Positions 7,373 to 14,581 of a DNA stretch of 64,000 nt are shown here, one piece after another. The first letter of the stretch is position 1. Each line of letters begins with the position of its first letter. Origin of the DNA: Caecitellus pseudoparvulus (Eukaryota > Bigyra: Bicosoecida); assembly GCA_965644315.1 (NCBI GenBank), contig CBFFRQ010000180.1:1-64000 (forward strand). Reading direction: 5' to 3'. Made by a program: the position numbers and the translations under genes. The notes beneath the pieces are model-generated. The model was not told the DNA's origin and made no database searches. It saw only the letters and a list, made by a program, of their open reading frames with translations.

Positions 7373-9271
7373 ATGTTTAATAATGTTAAGAATCAGTATG
7401 AAATGAATAAATTGATTGTATATAATGAACCACAAACAACAGCAAACGTGGCAAGATTAAAAGAAGCTATTAATTTTTTTTCAACTGCGGGGACTGCTTT
7501 TGGAACTCAAGATACTATCAACGCAAATACTGCTTATAAAGCTATGTTTTTTTCTCAACCTTTAAAAGATGTTTTAAAAGCTCCTGACGATATGGGGACA
7601 TATTCACGATTAAATTTAAATTATTATTGTGAAATTGAAACAACAGAAAACGAACAATTAAATTTAAATGTTAGGTTAGATTATTACGATAAAGACCAAA
7701 ATTATATTTCATCTAGTAATGAAGCGGATATTTTAAACACCGATCATTTAATCGATATTCAAGTCATAGGGGACGCCCTACAATTTCCAGAAAATACAAA
7801 ATATATTTATTTATCGGCTAAAAATAACGCAAACTTTAATACAACATTTAAATTTAAACATGCTAATTGTAAAACTTCAACCGCTCAAGAAGTATTATTA
7901 GAAGACCCGCCCACGAATTCAAATCGTTTATTTGTTATTTTAGGTAACAGCACACAAGGAACACCAGCACCAATACCCCCAACTAATCCTAGTTATGAAA
8001 CGGTCACCCTTGATAAAGCCTCTAACCCTTCTTTAATCTTTGATAATGGTTCATCAACAATGGATTTAACATATAATAGCGATAATGAATTAAATATTAA
8101 CGGAAATTTAGGATTTGGTGGAACTGAAGTTTTACTAAATCAAGATAACACAAATAAAATTTTAACTTTATCTTCTAAAACCGCCTCAACCGCTCAATTT
8201 AGAATTGGAAACGACCCAAATAAACAACTAACATATTTTTATAATACAGGGGCTATTTATTTAAGCCCTAGTTGTCGTATTTTCCAAACTGACACCGCCA
8301 ATAATGATGATTGTTTAACCAATAAAGCTTATGTTGATAATTTAATTAATACATGTGTCCAACTTACAGGAAATCAAAGTGTAGCAGGAAATAAGACATT
8401 TTCAGGAATTACAAGCATAGAGGCTTTATTAGATATGAATAATAATAAAATTGAAAATGTGGCAAATCCTACTTTAGGAACTGACGCCGCAAATAAATCT
8501 TATGTTGATAGTGTGGCGGGTGGTGGTAATTTTAATACAAATATTAATATGAATGGTAATGATATTGAAGACGCTGGAGAGATTCAAGCGGATAAATTAA
8601 CCTTAATTCGTCCTGATGGTTCGTTAATTGCTGGTTGGATTGAATTAGCAACACAAGAAACACGATATGTGAATATGTCTGGTGGTTCTAGCAGTGAGCA
8701 CGCTTTTTATTGTAATAATTCAGGCGGAATGGTTCAACGCTTTGCAGTCACTAATACTGAACTTAAAACAAATGTAAAATTAGATATGGGTAATAGGAAT
8801 ATTGAATGGTTAAGAAACGCTACCACACAATATGAAGCAACAAATTACGGGCAATTATTAGAAAGAACGGCAAATTTTCAAAGTTATAAAATAACCCTTA
8901 ATGATGTTTTCACCGCTAACACGTGGAAAACGTATGTTATGGATGATGTAATCCCTATTGAATCATATCAAACAGGAACTTATATTTTATCTGCTACTAT
9001 AAATTTAGTAATAGACGGACCAGGACAAACTACAGCCGTTGTATTTGGTAGATTAACTACCCCCGCTTCTGCTTCAGGTGTTGATACAACTATAGGGCGA
9101 ATTTTTATGGAGGCTGAGGCATCTAAAAACTATGGACAAATTACATTAAGTAAAGTTATGTCCATATCTTCAGCAGGTAATTTTCCCACTTGGAATGTAT
9201 CAGTCAAAAGTGATATAAACGAAAATATAGACGTTGAAATAACATATAAAATGGATAGAATATCAAATTAA
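7373..9271 (+). CDS. Fibre-like virion protein (copy B)
   Basis: 632 aa, ATG at 7373, 66 nt after the capsid-gene stop. The middle carries repeats typical of phage and viral tail-fibre/adhesin shafts: CLTNKAYVDNLI near residue 315 and NKIENVANPTLGTDAANKS near 360, each the bounded-by-AYVD/SYVD type. Many Asn, Thr and Gly residues and beta-strand-like stretches follow, with a compact C-terminal domain of about 130 residues. Its likely role is host attachment on the capsid. It follows the capsid gene directly, as expected for a structural gene pair. The N-terminal 200 residues are not recognised. Confidence 0.7.
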   Translation: MFNNVKNQYEMNKLIVYNEPQTTANVARLKEAINFFSTAGTAFGTQDTINANTAYKAMFFSQPLKDVLKAPDDMGTYSRLNLNYYCEIETTENEQLNLNVRLDYYDKDQNYISSSNEADILNTDHLIDIQVIGDALQFPENTKYIYLSAKNNANFNTTFKFKHANCKTSTAQEVLLEDPPTNSNRLFVILGNSTQGTPAPIPPTNPSYETVTLDKASNPSLIFDNGSSTMDLTYNSDNELNINGNLGFGGTEVLLNQDNTNKILTLSSKTASTAQFRIGNDPNKQLTYFYNTGAIYLSPSCRIFQTDTANNDDCLTNKAYVDNLINTCVQLTGNQSVAGNKTFSGITSIEALLDMNNNKIENVANPTLGTDAANKSYVDSVAGGGNFNTNINMNGNDIEDAGEIQADKLTLIRPDGSLIAGWIELATQETRYVNMSGGSSSEHAFYCNNSGGMVQRFAVTNTELKTNVKLDMGNRNIEWLRNATTQYEATNYGQLLERTANFQSYKITLNDVFTANTWKTYVMDDVIPIESYQTGTYILSATINLVIDGPGQTTAVVFGRLTTPASASGVDTTIGRIFMEAEASKNYGQITLSKVMSISSAGNFPTWNVSVKSDINENIDVEITYKMDRISN

Positions 9272-9289
9272 ATTATATATGTTTTTATA

Positions 9290-9562
9290 ATGATTATTGA
9301 TATTAAGAAAAGTAATAGAAAAAATAAACGTTTTATGGCTTTATTTCATGATGGAACTAAAACACATTTTGGATATGATGGAGGTAAAACATATTTAGAC
9401 CATAAAGATAAAAAAAAGCGTGATAATTACAGAAAAAGACACGAAAAAGATTTATTAACATATGACCCTAAAAGAGCCGGTTATTTATCCTATTTTTTAT
9501 TATGGGGTGATGATGATAATTTAAAGGATGCCGTTGAAACATATAATAAAATGTTTTTTTAA
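9290..9562 (+). CDS. Small DUF5754-like viral protein (copy B)
   Basis: 90 aa, very basic. KKNKRFMALF, KTHFGYDGG, then HKDKKKRDNYRKRH and the C-terminal LSYFLLWG fit a small family (which I recall as DUF5754) common in giant viruses and related elements: a substrate-binding-like strand pair, a charged helix and an LxxxLLW motif. Function unknown. It starts 18 nt after the fibre gene, and its last bases merge into the T-rich leader of the methyltransferase gene. Window bases 1-20 match its 3' end, so copy A very probably had it too. Confidence 0.65.
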   Translation: MIIDIKKSNRKNKRFMALFHDGTKTHFGYDGGKTYLDHKDKKKRDNYRKRHEKDLLTYDPKRAGYLSYFLLWGDDDNLKDAVETYNKMFF

Positions 9563-9580
9563 TTTTTTTAAATATTTTTT

Positions 9581-9588
9581 TCTCTAGG
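9581..9588 (+). promoter_or_regulatory. TCTCTAGG promoter-like motif before methyltransferase B
   Basis: Same octamer and same 8-nt spacing to the ATG at 9597 as in copy A (37-44). Confidence 0.5.
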
Positions 9589-9596
9589 TTTTTAAT

Positions 9597-10421
9597 ATGG
9601 ATAGATTCATTTTTAATTATAATGGTAATAAATATCTAGAAACAAAGAAATATTTAAATGATTTTGTTGAAAATTCTAATTTTGATTATATTGCTGAACC
9701 TTGTGCCGGTATTTTTGGATTTAGTAGATATTATTTTTTAAAACATAAAGATAATGATAATATTAAATTTTTAATTAATGATATTGACCCACATATAATT
9801 AAATTTTATAATGATTTAAAAAATGATTTTGATGGAACAATAAATTATATTATTGATTATAAAAATAAATTATATAATGAATTAGAACTAAATAAAGAAA
9901 CAAACGATAAAAAAATTTCAATATATTTAAAAAATAAACAAAAAAAAACAAAATATGAAAATTACTTATTAAAATTAATATCTGCTAAATGTCTTGGTCT
10001 TTGTGGAATGGATAAATTTGAAACAAAAATAAATAATTTTTTGAAAAAAAAAGAAGATTATATTAAAATGTTTTCAAAATGTGAATTTTCTAATTTAGAA
10101 CTTAACGATTTTTTAAAACTAACTAAAAAGAAATATAAAAATAAAAAAATATTATATTATTTTGACCCTCCTTATTTTAATTCTTGTAATACTGAATACG
10201 CATACACTTTCAAAGAAAAAGATAAAAAAATAAAATATACCGATGGAACAACGATTTATTTAGATATTTATAAATTTATGAATGATAATAAAAATTGTTT
10301 ATTTGTTATGAATAAAATCGACGTTTTGAACTACATTTTTAAAAAATTTTATTATGAAGAATACGGGGGAATTTATCAAATTAATAAAAATAAAAAAGTT
10401 CATATTATATATAAATCATAA
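9597..10421 (+). CDS. D12-class adenine-specific DNA methyltransferase (copy B)
   Basis: 274 aa with the same NYNGNK, EPCAGIFG and DPPYF motifs as the copy-A enzyme. Against copy A the first 280 nt are almost unchanged, a patch of about 100 nt (around 9880-9960) is strongly diverged, and the remainder is again nearly identical. That mosaic pattern suggests gene conversion or uneven constraint. No frameshift or stop; probably still functional. Confidence 0.88.
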   Translation: MDRFIFNYNGNKYLETKKYLNDFVENSNFDYIAEPCAGIFGFSRYYFLKHKDNDNIKFLINDIDPHIIKFYNDLKNDFDGTINYIIDYKNKLYNELELNKETNDKKISIYLKNKQKKTKYENYLLKLISAKCLGLCGMDKFETKINNFLKKKEDYIKMFSKCEFSNLELNDFLKLTKKKYKNKKILYYFDPPYFNSCNTEYAYTFKEKDKKIKYTDGTTIYLDIYKFMNDNKNCLFVMNKIDVLNYIFKKFYYEEYGGIYQINKNKKVHIIYKS

Positions 10422-10465
10422 AGATAAATAAATTATTAAAGACGAGTAAATAAAAAAATAAAAAA

Positions 10466-10472
10466 TCTCTAG
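10466..10472 (+). promoter_or_regulatory. TCTCTAG promoter-like motif before P-loop gene B
   Basis: Identical in sequence and spacing to 922-928 of copy A; the ATG follows at 10481. Confidence 0.5.
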
Positions 10473-10480
10473 TATAATAT

Positions 10481-11044
10481 ATGAATTTAGAAACAGGATT
10501 AATGGTAGGCGGCGCCTTAGTATCGTTAGGCGTTAAAAGCTCTTATAATTGTTGGAAAAATGGAAGAGCTAAAAAATTTAAAGCAGTAAAATTTGGGGCT
10601 GTCGTGATGAGCTCTAAAACTGGAAAAAGTAGAATGTGCGAAAAATTAAAAGGCAATAATAAAGTTCTTTTAGTTGATGTTGAAGAAAGCGTAGAACGTG
10701 AAAATTCGGTAAATTCTAACGTTAATTATTTAGTAAAAGCTAAAGAATATGTTAATAAATTAAAAAAAGATTTAAAAGACCACTCGTTATTATTGGTTGT
10801 TTCTTCTATTGATGAGGCTAAATTTCTTGGTGTTGAAGATAAAGCAATCGTATGCTTAACCCCTTCTAATGATTTATTTAGAAAAATCACGCAAAATATC
10901 CCCGCTGATGAATTAAAAAAGGTTGAATCTAACAGATTAGAATTAATCAGCAGCTGCGGTCAAGATTTATTGAATATCTTTTCTTCTTATGATGAATTAT
11001 ATAATGTTATTAAAGCTACTTTCAAATTATCAAATAAATTTTAG
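10481..11044 (+). CDS. Small P-loop NTPase-like protein (copy B)
   Basis: 187 aa, almost the same as the copy-A protein. The SSKTGKS loop is intact; changes cluster just after it (RMCEKL and EESVER in place of KMCSQL and GESVPR). The hydrophobic N-terminus and C-terminal helices are unchanged. It is followed by the remnant of the lost 155-aa gene rather than an intact neighbour. Confidence 0.6.
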   Translation: MNLETGLMVGGALVSLGVKSSYNCWKNGRAKKFKAVKFGAVVMSSKTGKSRMCEKLKGNNKVLLVDVEESVERENSVNSNVNYLVKAKEYVNKLKKDLKDHSLLLVVSSIDEAKFLGVEDKAIVCLTPSNDLFRKITQNIPADELKKVESNRLELISSCGQDLLNIFSSYDELYNVIKATFKLSNKF

Positions 11045-11070
11045 ACCTAATAAAAATATAGGGTTTTTAT

Positions 11071-11140
11071 TAAGACGCTCTTAAGGTGTTAAATAAAAAA
11101 GTAAAAAACAAAAAATAAGAGACAAAAATAAAAAACTAAT
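11071..11140 (+). pseudogene. Remnant of the 155-aa gene (copy B)
   Basis: A short stretch (GACGCTCTTAAGGTGTTAAA and the following A-rich part) lines up with copy A 1640-1705, inside the 155-aa gene. Start region and most of the coding sequence are gone, and the frame is broken. It shows that copy B once had the gene. Confidence 0.6.
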
Positions 11141-11176
11141 TTTAAATATATTTTCATAATGTTTATAAAAATATAT

Positions 11177-11638
11177 TTATATTTTAATCTTTTCTATTGG
11201 TTTAAGTTTTGAAATGGGTATTTCTAAATGAAGTTTTACAATATCTCTATCATGCCTACATATATTTTTAATATTGAATTTATCAAATACTTTTGATTTA
11301 TACTTAATATAATATAAACCATCAATAAAATTAAAAAGAAAATAAAAACGTTTCTTAGGATTTTGTAATTTTTCGGCTTTTATATGTCTTATCTTCTCTA
11401 TATTTATTATGGTTGTTGGGTATTTGTTATATGTGTTGTTTCTGCTTTTTAATTCTATATTATATTTTCCATCTTTTGTTATAAAGTCAAAATGATTAAA
11501 AAAATCTGTTGTTTTATAAAATTTATTTTTGGTTATTTTATTGAGTCTTTCTAAAACTTGGCGTTCTTTATTAAATCCTTCATCTCTTGATTTATTAAGA
11601 CTATTTATATATTTTTGAGTTGGTTTTATAAAATCCAT
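11177..11638 (-). CDS. PD-(D/E)xK-type nuclease (copy B)
   Basis: 153 aa homologue of the 149-aa protein of copy A. ERQVLERL, FDF and IELKSRNNTY are kept, so the predicted active site is intact. The N-terminal 20 residues differ entirely. It starts 31 nt after the integrase stop rather than overlapping it, with TTTTCTAAAGC just upstream. Confidence 0.68.
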   Translation of the reverse strand: MDFIKPTQKYINSLNKSRDEGFNKERQVLERLNKITKNKFYKTTDFFNHFDFITKDGKYNIELKSRNNTYNKYPTTIINIEKIRHIKAEKLQNPKKRFYFLFNFIDGLYYIKYKSKVFDKFNIKNICRHDRDIVKLHLEIPISKLKPIEKIKI

Positions 11639-11669
11639 ATATCATGCTTTAGAAAATAATTTTAAAGAA

Positions 11670-12734
11670 TTATTTTTTCTTAGAGTTTTTATATATTTTA
11701 TATTTTTTAACTAAATCTGGTATTTGTGAATTTATGATCTGGGCTGGTTCGTATGTTTGTTTTTTGTATCCCTTCCATTTTATACGGTAATATTTCTTAT
11801 TCTTAATCTTTTTCTCTCCTGTTATCTTCTCTACTTCGTATCGTTTATTATCTTCGTCTTCTTCTGGTTCCTCTTCTGGTTCTTCTATTAATAAAAGCTG
11901 GTTTCGTGTGTATCCTGTATTATCTATTCCTTCAATTGTATATATTGGCGGTTGTCCCGGTGTAATCAAAACACCCTCTATTTTTCTTATCTTATCTACT
12001 TCGTATCTTATATCGCCTGTTCTAAATGTTCCGTGTAATCTTTCACCCTTTATATTTTGTGGATAATCTAAAATAACTTTTACTAAATCTCCACGTTTCA
12101 ATATATCTTTTGGTATATATGGCATTTTAAAAAATTCTTTAATTCCTATTTTTGGTTTTTCTAAAATATATTTATTATATAGTTTCATGATATCAGGGAT
12201 AATATTAGCCCACTCGTTTGTGGTTTGTCCGTGTATTAATTCATATTGTTTATGTTTTAGTGATATTATACGCCCTAACGTTTTATTTAGTGCTTCAACA
12301 ACTGCTGTTTGTCTATGTCTTGAAACTCTTGAATTTTTTAAGGTCGCATTTTTTGGATTATTGAAATATTCTTTAACGTGTCCTTTAAATTCTGTCCCGT
12401 CATCTGTTTTAAATATCACGGATGGAGGGTTTAAATATTTTCGTTTCCATATTCTTTTTAACGCTTTTAATACTGTTTCACTCTTCTTATTTTTTAATGG
12501 CTCAGCGTCGGCAGCTTTTGTCGCCACATCTACCACCACTAATAAATATATATAATTATTATCATTTGGTAAGAATAATAAATCAGCCTGTTGGATACTA
12601 TCTTTTATTAATGCTTTATGTGTTGGTATTTCTTCTCCTTTGTCCTTCTTTGGTGGTTTGGTTAATCTTGATATTTTTGATTTTTTGGAATCTTTCAAAA
12701 TCTTCAAATCTTTTAATATTTTATCTGATATCAT
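11670..12734 (-). CDS. rve (DD35E) integrase with chromodomain (copy B)
   Basis: 354 aa. Catalytic residues lie in VVVDVATKAAD, KTDDGTEF and AVVEALNKTLGR; the chromodomain (YEVEKITGEKK, YYRIKWKGY) is almost identical to copy A. The linker before it is Glu-rich (EEPEEEPEEDED) and differs in length. No lesions are seen, so two potentially active integrases sit in tandem in this window. A TCTA-type motif is not obvious before this ATG, unlike copy A. Confidence 0.88.
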   Translation of the reverse strand: MISDKILKDLKILKDSKKSKISRLTKPPKKDKGEEIPTHKALIKDSIQQADLLFLPNDNNYIYLLVVVDVATKAADAEPLKNKKSETVLKALKRIWKRKYLNPPSVIFKTDDGTEFKGHVKEYFNNPKNATLKNSRVSRHRQTAVVEALNKTLGRIISLKHKQYELIHGQTTNEWANIIPDIMKLYNKYILEKPKIGIKEFFKMPYIPKDILKRGDLVKVILDYPQNIKGERLHGTFRTGDIRYEVDKIRKIEGVLITPGQPPIYTIEGIDNTGYTRNQLLLIEEPEEEPEEDEDNKRYEVEKITGEKKIKNKKYYRIKWKGYKKQTYEPAQIINSQIPDLVKKYKIYKNSKKK

Positions 12735-12772
12735 TAATAATATATATATATTAATATATTATTATTGATTAT

Positions 12773-13330
12773 TTAAAATTTATGGTCTGGGTATTCTTCC
12801 TTCAAATACTGGATTAAATCTTCTTTTGTCTCGTATCTGGTATAAAATCCATTGTTCTTTATTCTGTTTATCATCTTCATAAAAAATTCATCTTTTAAAA
12901 GTTCTTTTAATTCATAAGATATAGTTTTTATATTTTTTGGAATTTTTGGTAATATTTGAGATTTTAAAATATAATGTTGATGAACGAAAGCTTCCGGGCA
13001 GTTTGTCCCTAGTGTATCAATAATAAATTGTCTCTTTGGTAAATCATCAATATATAAATTTATAACTTCTAATAAATCTATTAATTTTTCAAAAGTTTTT
13101 ATTTTATTTCTTATATCCTCTGTTTCTGCTTCAACTTCTAATTTAACCTTCTCTAAATTCTCAAGCTTGGTTTCTTTTCTTATTTTTATTGATGGTTCAT
13201 TAAAAATAGAATAATAAAAAAAATACGAATAATCCTCAATTTTACAATAATTATTTATCAAAGCGTGATATTTGTTGAGCTCTCTTTTATGTATACTTAA
13301 TAATGTCTTTAGACTTTTCAAAGTTTTCAT
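12773..13330 (-). CDS. 185-aa conserved element protein (copy B)
   Basis: Same length as its copy-A homologue and very similar over its length; the coiled-coil-like KLEVEAETEDI segment and EEYPDHKF end are conserved. TTCTAAA lies upstream on the minus strand as in copy A. Function unknown. Conservation of length and frame in both copies argues for a real, selected gene. Confidence 0.7.
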   Translation of the reverse strand: MKTLKSLKTLLSIHKRELNKYHALINNYCKIEDYSYFFYYSIFNEPSIKIRKETKLENLEKVKLEVEAETEDIRNKIKTFEKLIDLLEVINLYIDDLPKRQFIIDTLGTNCPEAFVHQHYILKSQILPKIPKNIKTISYELKELLKDEFFMKMINRIKNNGFYTRYETKEDLIQYLKEEYPDHKF

Positions 13331-13561
13331 ATATATTATATATATTTAGAATATTTTTTTTTTAAATTATATTTTATATTTAAATAAATTAGTTTTATAA
13401 AAAATTTTATCTAGGATATTATATATATCAAGATGTAATTTAAAAATTATTTCAAATCGATTTGAGTTGTCAATGAGCCATTTTCCATTATATTATATTA
13501 TATAATTGTATTTTTTATTGAATACATTATTTTTTTATAAATATTAATTATCAATTAATAA
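13331..13561. promoter_or_regulatory. Intergenic stretch with an orphan TCTAGG signal (copy B)
   Basis: Counterpart of 4159-4339. TATCTAGG at 13409-13416 is followed by ATATTATATATCAAG and ATG TAA (13431-13436), as in copy A. The rest of the stretch has diverged and holds no ORF. Confidence 0.4.
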
Positions 13562-14092
13562 TTATAAAAAATCCTCTTTTGATATATTATTAAATATTCC
13601 TAATCTTTCAGCATTATCAGGATGATAAACAACCATTATTAATTCATCTAATACATTTTTATATTTTCTTTTGTGTTTTTCTTTACATTTTAATATTTTG
13701 ATATATTCTTTTAATGTATTAGAAGACCATTTAAAATTTTCAAATATTTCTATTAAATCATAAAAAAACTCTTTGTCATTTTCTATTCCTTCAATGCTCC
13801 ATTCTTTTTCTGGAAATTTAAAAATCCAATCAATACTAAACTTTTTAAATTTATGTAATACTGTAAAATTTAAATTACCATCATCAAATTTTTTTATTAA
13901 ATCAATGGTTAATCCTGATTTTTTAATATTCTTAATATCTTCAATTGTAATTTTTGAATTATCAGCCCCTCTAAATCTCGTAGCTTGAATAAATTTATTT
14001 CTTACGCATTCTATATTTTCACAACAAGTTAATAAAATATCATCTTCTATATTTTTACAATGTAATATATTTTGATATAAGTTAAAATTCAT
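13562..14092 (-). CDS. Trp-repeat family protein (copy B)
   Basis: 176 aa from the ATG at 14092, chosen because it aligns with the copy-A start (MN.NFNLY); an in-frame ATG at 14101 would add three residues. It has one FPEKEWSIEGI repeat unit and the shared C-terminal domain (FFYDLIEIF, FKWSS, YHPDNAERLG). It is the only member of this family in copy B. Confidence 0.65.
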   Translation of the reverse strand: MNFNLYQNILHCKNIEDDILLTCCENIECVRNKFIQATRFRGADNSKITIEDIKNIKKSGLTIDLIKKFDDGNLNFTVLHKFKKFSIDWIFKFPEKEWSIEGIENDKEFFYDLIEIFENFKWSSNTLKEYIKILKCKEKHKRKYKNVLDELIMVVYHPDNAERLGIFNNISKEDFL

Positions 14093-14101
14093 TATATACA
14101 T

Positions 14102-14454
14102 TATATATATTAATATAAATAATTATCTTAAAACCCTTTTAAAATGTGAGAGAATGTTTTTTATTATATATTCGCACACACTCCACGCACTTTGTAGGAT
14201 TCAGGGTTAAGGGATTAAGGGATTAAGGGATTAAGTGATAAGGGTTATATTAAATTTAGGGTTATATTATATATGAATAAGTGATATTGAATGAATCTTT
14301 TTATTTTGGCTTTTCGTCTCCTTTGATTGTTTCTGGAATAGGTAGATTGGATGGATGCTTGATTGCTTCAATTTTATTTTGATTGATTGTTGATGAAGTG
14401 TTAAGAAGAGATTTAAAAAAAATATATATATATATATTTATTATATTTTTTATA
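14102..14454. other. Non-coding right arm of PLV copy B up to the Helitron X junction
   Basis: No gene. It shares the block 14131-14188 with copy A and carries short tandem GGGATTAA repeats (about 14201-14245). An AT run ends in TTTTTATA at 14454, exactly where copy A continues with TTATTTC (6028) and where Helitron X begins. Confidence 0.6.
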
Positions 14455-14546
14455 CTAGAAGACCTAGATCGCCGCCTAGCGCGGCTCACAACACCAACAA
14501 CGGCCTGGCCATTATGTGTTGGTGTTGGGTCTGGCACAGACCACTG
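14455..14546 (-). repeat. 3' end of Helitron X: CTAG, hairpin and subterminal inverted motif
   Basis: The CTAG end (14455-14458), hairpin 14471-14485, a second dyad CAACACCAACA/TGTTGGTGTTG (about 14490-14527) and TGGCACAGACCAC (14532-14544). The inverse of the whole segment forms the other outer border, at about 36253-36344, with differences mainly in the loop of the second dyad. Confidence 0.85.
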
Positions 14547-14581
14547 ATCAAGGTTCAGATCAAGGACTTGAGAAGTGCATT

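Noticed and set aside
14201-14250. Telomere-like repeat
   Set aside because: GGGATTAA-type units are few, irregular and internal to the PLV arm; not a recognised telomere array.
14301-14537. 78-codon minus-strand ORF across the Helitron X border
   Set aside because: It spans the junction of two unrelated DNAs and has no ATG-based or family support.
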